Shown piece after piece: positions 42,870 through 54,005 of a stretch of DNA of 64,000 bases. The DNA comes from Elymus sibiricus (lineage: Eukaryota; Streptophyta; Magnoliopsida; Poales; Poaceae), in assembly GCA_039707655.1 (NCBI GenBank), contig CM077663.1, positions 435,009,830 through 435,073,829 of the forward strand, written 5' to 3'. Both the position numbers and the translations under genes were made by a program. A model generated the notes under the pieces. It searched no databases. It had not been told where the DNA came from and saw nothing but the letters and a program-made list of their open reading frames with translations. The stretch's first letter is position 1; the number at the start of each line of letters is the position of its first letter.

Positions 42870-45793
42870 TTTCAACATTAATAGGCGTACCTTAGATATA
42901 GTGTTTAATTCTTTGTCCATTGACCACCTTCGGGTTAGTACCTTCGGCATTATTAATCTTGATAGCTCCAGAGCGATAAACTTCTTCGATAACATATGGT
43001 CCTTCCCATTTGGAGAGAAGTTTTCCTGCAAAAAATCTGGAATGAGAATTGTACAAAAGAACATATGCTCCAACTTTGAATTCTCACTTTTGGATTGTTT
43101 TGTCATGCCATATTTTAACTTTTTCTTTAAATAACTTGGCATTTTCATAAGCTTGGGTTCTCCATTCATCTAATGAGCTAATATCAAATAACCTCTTTTC
43201 ACCAGCAAGCTTGAAGTCATAATTGAGTTCTTCAATTGCCCAAAATGCTTTATGTTCTAACTCTAGAGGCAAATGACAAGCTTTACCATATACCATCTTG
43301 TATGGAGACATACCCATAGGATTTTTCTATGATGATCTATATGCCCAAAGTGCATCATCTAATTTCTTAGACCAATTCTTTCGAGACCTATTGACAGTTT
43401 TTTGTAATATCAATTTTATTTCTCTATTGCTAAGTTCAACTTGACCACTAGATTGAGGATGATAGGGTGATGCAATTCTATGGTTAACATCATATTTAGC
43501 AAGCATTTTACGGAAAGCACCATGGATAAAATGTGAACCACCATCAGTCATTAGATATCTAGGGACTCCAAACCTCGGGAAAATAACTTCTTTAAGCATT
43601 TTAATGGAAGTGTTATGATCAGCACTACTAGTTGGAATAGCTTCTACCCACTTAGTGACATAATCAACAGCAACCAAAATATGAGTATACCCATTAGAGG
43701 AAGGAAAAGGTCCCATATAATCAAAACCCCAAACATCAAATGGTTCAACAACAAGTGAATAATTCATAGGCATTTCCTGATGCTTACCGATATTACCAAT
43801 TCTTTGACATTCATCACAAGACAAGACAAACTTACGGGCATCCTTGAAGAGAGTAGGCCAGTAAAAACCAGATTGCAATACCTTATGAGCAGTTCTATCT
43901 CCCGCATGATGTCCTCCATAAGCTTCGGAATGACATTTCCGTAGGATCTGATCCTGTTCATGCTCAGGTACACAATGTCTAATAATACCATCTACTCCCT
44001 CTTTATAAAGATGTGGGTCATCCCAAAAGTAATGTCTTAAATCATAGAAGAATTTTTTTCTTTTGTTGGTATGTGAAGCTAGGTGGTATATATTTAGCAA
44101 CAATGTAATTAGCATAACCAGCATACCAATGAGTGTTTTGACAAACATTTATTGCAGCTAATTGTTCATCAGGAAAACTATCATCAATGGGTAGTGGATC
44201 ATCAAGAATATTTTCTAACCTAGACAAGTTATCAGCTACGGGGTTCTCGGCTCCTTTCCTATTAGTGATATGTAAATCAAATTCTTGAAGTAAGAGAACC
44301 CACCTAATGAGTCTAGGTTTAGCATCTTTCTTTTCCATCAGATATTTTATAGCAGCATGATCGGTGTGAACAATAACCTTGGAATCAACAATGTAAGATC
44401 TAAATTTATCACAAGCAAACACAACTGCTAAAAATTCTTTTTCAGTAGTGGCATAATTTCTTTGGGCACTTTCTAGAGTTTTGCTAGCATAATGGATAAA
44501 ATTTAATTTCTTATCAACTCTTTGTCCTAGAACAGCACCAAGAACATAATCACTAGCATCACACATAATTTCAAAAGGCAAGTTCCAATCAGGTGGTTGA
44601 ACAATAGGTGTAGTGGTTAAGGCTTTCTTAAGTGTTTCAAAGGCTTCCACACAATCATCATCAAAAACAAAGGGAATATCCTTTTGTAAAAGATTAGTAA
44701 GAGGCCTAGAAATTTTTGAGAAGTCTTTAATAAACCTCCTATAGAACCCATCGTGACCAAGGAAACTTCGAATACCTTTAACATCTTTAGGACATGGCAT
44801 TTTCTCAATTGCATCAACTTTAGCTTGATCCACCTCAATACCTCGTTCAGAAATTTTATGCCCCAAGACAATACCTTCATTAACCATAAAGTGGCACTTC
44901 TCCCAATTCAAGATGAGATTAGTTTGTTCACATCTCTACAAAACTCGATCAAGGTTGCTTAAGCAATCATCAAAAGAAGTTCCGTAAACGGAAAAATCGT
45001 CCATGAAAACCTCCACAATCTTTTCACAAAAAACATATAATATAGCAGTCATACATCTTTGAAAGGTAGCAGGTGCATTGCATAAACCAAAAGGCATACG
45101 TCTATAAGCATAGGTTCCAAAAGGACAAGTAAAGGTGGTTTTCTCTTGACCAGATTGTGACACAGGTATTTGAGAGAAACCAGAATATCCATCCAGGAAA
45201 CAAAAATGTGTGTGCTTAGATAATCTTTCAAGCATTTGATCAATGAAAGGCAGAGGGTAATGATCTTTTCTAGTAGCTTTATTTAATTTTCTAAAATCAA
45301 TTACCATTCTATAGCCAGTAACAATTCTCTGTGGGATAAGTTCATTTTTATCATTAGGAACAATAGTAATACCTCCTTTCTTAGGGACACAATGAATGGG
45401 ACTTACCCATCTACTATCAGCTATGGGATAGATTATACCTGCTTCGAGAAGCTTTAATATTTCAGTTCTTACCACTTCTTTCATCTTGGGATTCAATCGT
45501 CGTTGGTGATCAACAACGGGTTTAGCATCAGGTTCCATATTGATCTTGTGCTGACATAGAGTGGGACTAATGCCCTTAAGATCATCAAGAGTATATCCAA
45601 TAGCATCCCAGTGCTTCCTCGGAATTTTTAACAATCTTTCTTCTTCATGTTCTGAAAGGTTAGCACTAATAATAACAGGATATATCTTTTTCTCATCAAG
45701 ATAAGCATACTTCAGAGTGTCAGTCAATTGTTTTAATTCAAACACAGAATCACCTTTAGGTGTAGGAGGACCTCCGAGAGTTTCAATAGGCAA
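42870..45793 (-). pseudogene. Athila RT-RNase H-integrase, degraded
   Basis: Minus-strand pol. RT with PIHCVPKKGG, VIDFRKLNKAT, FGLCNAPATFQRCM and FMDDFSVYG (about 44995); RNase H with [18 protein letters not shown] and [10 protein letters not shown]; integrase with HHCC ([12 protein letters not shown] ... CDEC) and D-D-E ([29 protein letters not shown]), then the C-terminal WEGPYVIEEV. Breaks: TAG at 44936-44938, a one-base slip in a T7 run at about 44049-44055, TAG at 43327-43329, TGA at 43084-43086, and a shift near 45815 upstream. Not functional. Confidence 0.87.
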
Positions 45794-45885
45794 ATTGTGT
45801 TTTAGTAGAGGCTGTTGTTCAAAGAAAATTTATCTATTTCATTTCTTTCACGCAAGTGCATATCATTTTCATGGTCTAGCAAATA

Positions 45886-48800
45886 TCTCTACTCCTAATT
45901 GGGGAGTTGGTAGCTTCCGTTCCGGGTTTATTTTCGTCTGGTTTATTTTCGTCCGTTTTTTTCATCCCGCCTCCTAATGTTCCCTCCCATTGGTTTATTT
46001 TCTCCCTCTCATTAAAAAACCAAATCCACCATTAAAGCGGAAGATTTTGTTTTGTGCTTGCTTTGGCAGGTAATGATTCGATTTAATCACATTAATAACA
46101 GGTAATTAAGAATTCCAAAATCATAAACAATACTTTCCTAACGTATAGAATATCACATATGTACCTTTCCTAATTTATTCAAACCAATCTATCTATTTCA
46201 TCAATTCATTTTACTTTAGGAAACAAAATAACGGATTTTATGGAAACAAATAATGAATTAAAAACCATTGACTAATCGGTCACAATTAACGAAAAAACGG
46301 ACTACAACCACGTAGCGATGTGCACTAGCATGAAGAAAAATTGGACGATGACCGAAGACCCATTGCACGAAAAAAAATCGGACGACGACCGAGGCCCCCT
46401 CTTCACAACTAAAAAAACAGAAGAATCGGACGAGCGAGGCCCCCTCGCATGACCCTAGGATCGAGGACCCCTTGCAACGACGACTAGAACCACGTCCCAG
46501 CCGCCATCGCGGATCTCGTCGCCGCCGCCGATCTATTTGTTATGTCAACAGAAACCAGGCCCTATCCGCCATCGCCGAGGAGCCGGCGTCGAGGTCCTGG
46601 AGGAGGCGCCGCTGCCTTTGTTACAGACCTCCAGATCGCCGTTAGGATACCGCTGCCGAGAGGAGCCACCGCCGTCTTCATTACGGACCTCCAGGTTGCC
46701 ATCGGGACACATCGCCGAGGTACAATATCGACGCCGCCGAGGTCCGCAATCGCCACCGGATAAACCTCCCCTCGTCCCATCTGGCACTGCACCATCAAGA
46801 TGGACATCTCGTCCTCACCTTCGACGCTGCACACGGGGCAAGAAGGGATTCTTCCCTACCGCGGTCATCGCCTCTGTCATCGACATTGGAGGGAGGCGGT
46901 CAGGTTGTTGGTGCCCTAGGATGGGCGCTCATAGCTCTAGCGGGCAAGCATGCCTCGCCAATCACCTGTATACGCATATTCTCTCGCATCTCCACCACCA
47001 CGGCTAGCTACTGGCGCAGACTATATTGTTGAAGTGTCAAAGAGCAGGTAGTGTGGGTGTAGACCACGGCCGTTAGAATCATCGAGAGACACAGCGGCCG
47101 GACCAGCTGCGGCAGGGCGGCTGTTCCTCCTCCCATGGTCAGCACCACCACCTACTCTGAACCTCCAATCAGAATTGTATGAACTATTAAATAAGGGAAT
47201 TTAATGCTTATCATTGTTGAAGTACATATGTACAACTGACAATGTTTGTGCTGCAACCAGCTTACTTTATTCCTCGCTGAAATTTATCTTGATTTATTTC
47301 ACATCAGATAGTTCTGAACCTAGATGATCTCAATTAAGGTCATTGAAAATTGTTAAACTATTTTTATCCGCTCTTCTGAACAAGCGTATACTATGATCTG
47401 ATTTGTATATCATATTACCGAGGCAGCTGTGGTGAGAACATAAGGGAGAGAATTGGGGTGTGTGGCTAATTGCTTCTTATGCTGCTACTGATATATGTAC
47501 TGTTGATTGCTCCTGATATATATACAGTGTGCAGCTGATAGTAGGATTGCTACTTAATTTGATAGGTAAAGTGGGATGGCGGGATTGTATAGTGCTCATA
47601 TACCAGTATGCGCATTGTCTGCTCTTGAATGAATCAGAGACTACTGCTCATATGTTAATCAGCTGCTCCTCCGTAGCTTTGTTTTGGTCTGAACTTCAAA
47701 GTTTTCATCCACTCTATGATGATTCAGTCAAAGATCTCTTGGAAGCGTAGAAACTCCAAGGTCTCCCGGGATGTTTTTGAGGAATTGCACATTACTCCTA
47801 ACAAGATTGATGATGATCTTCTGCTGTGGTCCAACAGGTATTCACATGATATTAAGAAATGACACCTTACGAATTGGAGCACTCTGCTGTATCACCTATC
47901 TGTGAGATTTTAAATTGTTTTCCCTTCTTTTATTTCTCTTAATCCCTGTGTACTCATTGGACTCTGTATATTTCTCAGTTTTATGAAGTGGTTCAGGCCG
48001 GCGTAAGCCGCCATAGTCTCCGTAAAAAACGCTGCAAACGTCGCCTCAGCCTTTCGAAACTGAATAGTATGTAGCTTTATTGAGATTATTGATAGTGCTT
48101 CTCTACTACCCAAAGAAGTTAATAGTCTCTTATGTGATTCTTTTTTCGATTTGAATGCACTCCATTTTCTTAATGTATTAATTAACATAAAACCTGTCAT
48201 TCTTTTCTGATGTGTTTTTTTAGCCTACCACATTTAACTGCCTATAGATTTCATGGTTTACGCAAATTAGCCAAGCTAGAATTTTTGTGAAGCTAAAGTT
48301 GGTGTTAAGACAAACTCCACTATGTACGAGATTGATATTATTTCAAAATTGTTCAGAAGTGTTTTTTATTGCTTCTGCTCTTGGTCGGTGAACTAAGTCA
48401 GTAATGTTTTTTTCATTCTTTTTATTATGATTTCTTATGAAGCTTGTAAATCAACCAACAATGCTTCTACAAGGTAGCTATTTTCCTCTACGGTACTTGT
48501 TTCTTCAGTTGATTTAGGTGATCGTTGACAGTTGCATTTTAGCCTCTTACATGCCTCTCCTTCCTTCGTCGTCGTCCATCAGTCCAGGCTGGCGCTGTCC
48601 ACTCCGTCGCCTATCATATCTAGCATTTTTCTATTTCTGCAGATTCTATATTGTTGGGTACAACCATGGTTACGGTTTGCAGAGGTAAAATCCCTAGCAC
48701 CCCTCATGGAAAGAGAAGCGGAATCTTCTTTTTTTGCTGTAGTGTATCTGTGTATGCCTTCTCTACTTATTTATATTGCAATAGTAATATGCCAATAAGT

Positions 48801-50961
48801 ATTCGCAATAAGAGCAAATAGTTTATTGTTATCTAGAATTTTGATTACTGATGTTTGTTTATTGGACCATGTGTATGTATTCAGTCATTCGCAAATACAC
48901 GTGTGTTGTCAACTCACCCGCAACTATTATTCACGTTAGGTTTGGAACTTTAGGTTTTGCGCTCAGTTCGGCTATTTGTGATTGTTCAGGTATTCAATTC
49001 ATCAGGAACCTCATGTGCATAATTTAATGTTCTTCAGAGTTGATCTTCGGCGTCATTATGTTTTGCTGATCCAAAATTTACTATTCTCCAATCTTTCAGG
49101 TTTCATGTTGTTTCCAATCTAGAATTCTAGAATTTTTACATCATGACATTCTCTAAAATGATGCACTTGCATGAAAAAGCACCTCTCATATTTGGTTAGT
49201 TGTTTCTGAAATCTGTAATCTTTAATCGTCCTTTTAGTCTTGGCCATCTAAATTGCCAAATGATGTCAGGTCTGTTCAAGTGATTTAAATTCTGAATACT
49301 GAAATCTATTTGCATGATGTGTCCAAATCTCGATTTCACTAAAATGGGCTCCGTGTGAATCTAAATTAAATACTAAATTACAACAATAGCCTAATTGAAT
49401 TTGTGATTTTGGAAATGTTATGGCCGAAGGAGCTTATGAAACAGTATACTGTAAACTGATTGGTTATTGAGAGGCCCTTTATCTGTTTCTGCCCTAGCCG
49501 GTCCACAAGTCCATGATAGAGGTGATCATGTGGTATTTGTGATGTTCTTTACACTAACTGGATGCAAATGATGTGTGTTAGTCTGCTTTCCGGTTTCTTC
49601 CCCACCTTAATGTTGAATGTACTATGTGTTTAATTTCTGCCATATCTGGTTGTTGACATTTCTAAACTAGATTTAATTGTTGATTAATTGGCCAGGTTCA
49701 TGGATAAGCAGTATTTCTGTCACATTTGCGGTCTATCATTATGTGCTTTCTCCACGTAGTTGTTGGCTGAACCGTATATTTATTGCATAATGAAAAATAA
49801 CTTTTATGATTTTGATTTTGACAAAATAAATAATACACTATACGATGGTACCTCAAAAGGGTGTGATTCACCTTTAACTTATTTATCCACTTGCGCTTTC
49901 AGCGCCGCAAAGCTCATGCAAAGACAATTAGGAGGAACATAGCTGGATGGAATAGAAACAACAATGGTGATGCAGCTTCTTATTCCCCATACTCGTAACA
50001 CGGTAGCAACAACCATTGTAATTGATGGTGGAAGTGGTGGTGCAGGGAAGGAGTGTAATTGATGGTGGTAGTGGTGGTGTAGGGGAGGAGCATATCAACC
50101 ATACAATCCAGGAGTCATGATTGCAAGCTGTGATTTTGCCATGTTATCGGTGCTTAAGCGCCATATGTGGGTGAATAACGTTACCTTGATCAATGTGTCT
50201 TGCATGCCGCCTTGAGTCCTTGCTATATTAGGGCTATAATGTTTTGATTATTCAATGGCTTCTTGTCCGTCCTATAGCTAATTCCATTCAGTATTCGTTC
50301 TAGCAAGTGTTTTCGTCTGGTGTGTAGTTTTAGGCTTGATGTGTTGCCATATCCCTTTTTTAAAACTGGATCTGCCAGGCGATTTGATCTGAGGCAGGAA
50401 GGGAGGGAGTTGACGCCAGGTTAAGACCTGTATGCACTATTGACAAATGTGACGAGCTTGAATTAAAGAGGCGAAGATAGTGGGTAAAGAAGACGAAGAA
50501 GTATGCCTTGTTGTCGATGATAAATCATTATAATATGTGTAGCCTGTTGCAACACACGAGCAGTTAATTATAAGAAGAAGTAGAGCGACACATTTTTTAG
50601 GAAAAGCGGTTGTTCGCTATGAGAGAAATGTCTCGTGCTTTTATATAGTGAAAAATATCAAATACCCTAACAAGTCATTTGTACGATGGATCTGACCAAA
50701 AAAACACTGAGTTTTAACATTCAGAAGAGATGCATGCAAATAATTATGCTTTATATGTTTGTTGCGCATGATAATACAAAAGGTGTGTTTATATATACAT
50801 TTATTTTTGTAGAGTATGGGACAGTTGGAGATGGATTATGTCGAAATTCAAAAGGAATCCACCAACAAGGGTGTTGAGACGATATCATTGAAAAGGGACA
50901 AAATTTCATCGAGTTTTATATACAACAAAAGGCTCGTGGCAATGCACGGGCGTTTTACTAG
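45886..50961. mobile_element. Non-autonomous Helitron, 5.08 kb
   Basis: Starts TCTCTACTCC, ends CTAG (50958-50961) with a hairpin about 7 nt upstream (arms GCTCGTG / GCACGGGC, about 50931-50951). It sits exactly between host A (45885) and T (50962) without target duplication, the Helitron signature. The minus-strand Athila frame is continuous when the element is skipped, which verifies both borders. No Rep/helicase is encoded. Inside: a GC-rich segment 46480-47010 with a 156-codon open frame of unknown origin, a LINE fragment, and otherwise AT-rich sequence with no gene recognised. Confidence 0.88.
47529..47862 (+). pseudogene. LINE ORF2 C-terminal fragment inside the Helitron
   Basis: Encodes an RVT zinc-binding-like segment (NESETTAHMLISCSSVALFW, about 47628-47690), then after a stop and frame change WKRRNSKV and a DDDLLLWSNR segment, in the order found at the end of plant LINE ORF2. 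One cysteine of the zinc motif is lost. It was probably captured, or inserted before or after the Helitron moved; no tail or target duplication is visible. Confidence 0.55.
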
Positions 50962-51507
50962 TTGTTCTAGTGGATCGGTAGGAGGAACGGCAATGGAAGC
51001 AAGACCGATTATTTCATCCTTACTAGGTAATTCTTTATCACGAGGTTGTCTACTAAACTTGGAAAAGTTAAAAACATGAGACACATCACCAAACTTAACA
51101 CTGACGGTTTCCATTTGACAATCTATCTTAGCATTAACAGTGTTCAAGAAAGGTCTACCAAAGATAATGGGACAAAAGTCATCTTGTGGGGAACCAAGAA
51201 CTAGAAAATCAGTAGGATATTTTATCTTCCCACACAAGACTTCAACATCTCTAACAATCCCAAGTGGTGTGATGGTGTCTCTATTAGCAAGTTTAATAGT
51301 AACATCAATATCTTCTATTTCAGCAGGTTCCATTTCATTCATAATTTCTTGGTATAAGGTAAAAGGAATAGCACTCACACTAGCACATAAATCACATAAG
51401 CCATGATAACAATGATCTCCTATTTTAACTCAAACAACAGGCATGCCAACCACGGGTCTATGTTTATCTTTTTCATCGGGTTTAGCAATTCTAGCAGCTT
51501 CATCACA
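50962..51507 (-). pseudogene. Athila protease segment
   Basis: Minus-strand frame with SAIPFTLYQEIMNEMEP, IKLANRDTITPLG and DFCPIIFGRPFLNT, the Athila retropepsin-like domain. The active-site string reads DLCAS (51379-51393) where DxGAS is expected, so the invariant glycine is a cysteine. A TGA lies about 40 bases upstream (minus sense). The domain's C-terminal end touches the Helitron at 50962 and continues at 45885. Confidence 0.82.
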
Positions 51508-51517
51508 CAAGTAAATA
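51508..51517. repeat. MULE target site duplication, left
   Basis: CAAGTAAATA, repeated at 55547-55556. Within Athila gag-protease sequence; removing the MULE and one copy leaves the Athila frame in phase. Confidence 0.88.
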
Positions 51518-51842
51518 GGGATAATTAATTATGTGCCCTTAGTTGTGTCCCCCTCGGCAGGTTTACCCCTAGTTTCCGAAAACCCTCGTTCTTGCCCAAC
51601 TCACTTTGGTTTTCTTCTGCTTTTGCCCTTCCGTGACGGTTCCGTCCAGTCAGCGCCGTTTGACCGCTATCGGCGCTAGCTTTTGGACACAACTTGCCCC
51701 GGTCGATCTAACCAGCCCATTCCCACTCTCACTCTATCATTTCCCATTCTCACTCTCTCCCCTCTCTGAAACCCTAGTTCATCAGCGGCGGCTCACCACC
51801 AGATCCACAAACCCTTCCTCGCACCACAAACCCTTCCTGGCG

Positions 51843-52614
51843 ATGGGGGAGAATGGAGAAACCCTAGGCGGTCGCCGCAATAAGGGGGCCGCATCGGCAA
51901 GGGAGGGCGATGGCCGCGCGCGCAGCCAGAAGGTGCCCCAATCACCACGGGAGAGTGGAGTCGGCGGTGGTGGCATCCTACACGGTGGCAAGAGCTCGGC
52001 ATCGGCTCGGGGGAGCGTTGAAGGCGGCCGTGGTGGCAGTCACGACGACAAGGGCACCGCATCTGCACATCAGATCCCGGCGAGGTAAGTGCTAGTCTCA
52101 AATCTGCTCCTGCTTAGCATCGTAGGATGGATTCAAAGTTTTAGGCCAGGTTTGGTTCAATTTCTCATGGGAGATGCTATGTTCATTATCGTAGGATGGA
52201 TCCAACAGTTGCATTCTTTCTGTCTGTCAGAATGGAGACCACAGTTATAGTTTCTGCTGGTACCCAAGGAAAAGAAAGCAGCTTCACATTTCCATTAGTT
52301 GTGGACAGCAGTAGTAGTTCATTTAATGATTTTGCAATTGGTATAGCCCTGGGAAGAACAATAAAAGAGCAGCAGATAGGGGAGCTTCTCCAAAGTGTGG
52401 GAAGAAGATATGTGGAGATTTGCAGCCAACAAATACATTCTGCTCAGTTACTGGTAGCAGTGTTGACAGCAAGGTTGTTTCTCCAGCAAAGAAAGCAGCA
52501 ACACCAGTTGAAGCTCCACCCACTGCTCCCAACCCAGCTAAGAACACTAGAAGCAACGCAAGGGAAGCTCCAAACCCAGACAAGAATACCAGGAGCAAAA
52601 AACTAAAGTTCTAG
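51843..52614 (+). pseudogene. MULE left gene, unknown function
   Basis: After a leader with ACCCTAG, ATG 51843 opens an exon of about 80 codons rich in G, R, S (GGRRNKGAASAREGDG, GGRGGSHDDKGTASAHQ) ending at a consensus donor GAGGTAAGT (52084/52085). Further on, about 52340-52614, a frame with PKCGKKICGDLQPTNTFC and a lysine/arginine-rich end (NTRSKKLKF, then TAG) looks like the final exon. The intermediate exons are unclear. The C-x-K-K-x-C and basic tail hint at zinc and nucleic-acid binding, but I do not recognise the family. Its promoter would lie in the left TIR. Confidence 0.45.
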
Positions 52615-52828
52615 ATGTTAAAGTACTGTCCACTTGGTGTTGGTATGAACTAGTTATGAACTTCTGAGTGCTTTATGCACTAGTTATGCCCAGTGTTATG
52701 TGTATTGTGTGTTATTATGCACTTGGTGTTGTTGTGAACTTGATGTTGTTATGCACTAGACCTTTTCTGTGTGCTGTTTGATGTTATTATGTGTGTGTTG
52801 TTCGATGGAAATTTGGTTTCATCACATA

Positions 52829-52930
52829 AGATTTGTCGTCGACGAGTCATCGACGACAAATCTTCATTTGGTTACAACTACCATGGACATTTGGTTTCAT
52901 CACATAAGATTTGTCGTCGACGACAAATCT
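52829..52930. repeat. Tandem hairpins with a perfect 24-bp palindrome
   Basis: A 76-78-bp segment is directly repeated. The first copy holds arms AGATTTGTCGTCGA / TCGACGACAAATCT with a 7-nt loop (52829-52863). The second copy (52907-52930) is the same without the loop, so it is a perfect 24-bp palindrome centred on GTCGAC. They lie between the ends of the two convergent MULE genes. Confidence 0.95.
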
Positions 52931-53067
52931 TCATTTGGTTACAACTACCATCCAGACAACTTCAAGAACCTAATTCAACTTGAAACAAACAACAGTGCCC
53001 ACACAAAATAGGGTTCCATCAACATCTTCAGATACTCAACTACTTCAAATACATCGATAAACTACAT

Positions 53068-53729
53068 CTACCATACCAGTACAGCAAACATAACAATTCC
53101 AACAAACAACAGTGCCCACACCAGCAACATCTCATCTCTCTCTCTAAGTTTGTTCTTCAAAGCCTTGTTCTTCCTTCCTAGCTCTATGTTTTCCTTCTTC
53201 AAATGGTGGAATTTGATCCAACTGGCTTCAACTTCTGCGTGCAAGTCTTCAAAAGCAATGGCAACACGCAATGGAGGAGGTGGGTCAACCCAAACCACTC
53301 ATTGACACTCATCTGGTAACTAATTACAGATCAGAGGAATCAATATTAGATAGTACACATAAACAAAAACTAAGATTGTCTCAAATTCAGAAAAACTTAC
53401 ATCTAATGGACAACCTAAAAGACGCCAGCCACTGCTAGCACCTCCCCATGACACACGGCGAGCAGGAACAAGTCCATGACCAGGGCAGTGATGCTTCGAC
53501 AGAAACTCCAAGCCGGAATAGGACTCGTCAGGAAGATAAAACTTCGAGGAATGCTGCACAATCCCGACCCCATCGACCTAAAACAAAAGGTCAAATTTGC
53601 CCCCAAATGTCAGAAACCCTAGAAAACCCTAGATTGAACTCGGGTTGGGGGTGGAGGAGCACAAAATGGCACAACATTACTTACCTCTCCGGTCGCCGGT
53701 GAGAAGTTGGATGAGCCCGAGCTCGCCAT
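53068..53729 (-). pseudogene. MULE right gene: GRF-like zinc finger, coiled coil and membrane tail
   Basis: Exon 1, 53729-53685 (MASSGSSNFSPATGE), exon 2, 53577-53401, with phase-0 GT/AG borders, and a last exon from about 53312 to 53068. Exon 2 has FLSKHHCPGHGLVPARRV and GWRLLGCP; the last exon starts with ECQ, then WVDPPPP. Spacing C-x-x-H ... C ... C and the W-x-D end resemble GRF-type zinc fingers. Then a coiled coil (LKKENIELGRKNKALKNKL) and a final hydrophobic segment (LLVWALLFVGIVMFAVLVW), a tail-anchor-like membrane helix. A TGA just before the WVDPPPP part and a phase mismatch at the last junction indicate decay. Its promoter would lie in the right TIR. Confidence 0.55.
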
Positions 53730-54005
53730 GTGCACCCGCTCCTCTCTCTCCCGCTTCTCGCTTCCCCCTCCAATTCTTCTATGCCTTCCCTCCCTCTGTT
53801 TTCGCGCGAGCTGGCTGAGGACGAAGGGGTATTGAGATTTAGCAGCAACAGGGGCAAAAATGTCCAAAAGCTAGCGCCGGTAGCGGTCAAACAACGCTGA
53901 CTGGACGGAACCGTCACGGAAGGGTAAAAGCAGAAGAAAACCAAAGTGAGTTGGGCAAGAATGAGGGTTTTTGGAAACTAGGGGCAAACCTACTAAGGGG
54001 GACAC

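Noticed and set aside
46537..47007. 156-codon frame in the Helitron as a real gene
   Set aside because: No recognisable domain, opposite-strand frames equally open, and composition typical of GC-rich noncoding sequence. Kept only as possible captured DNA.
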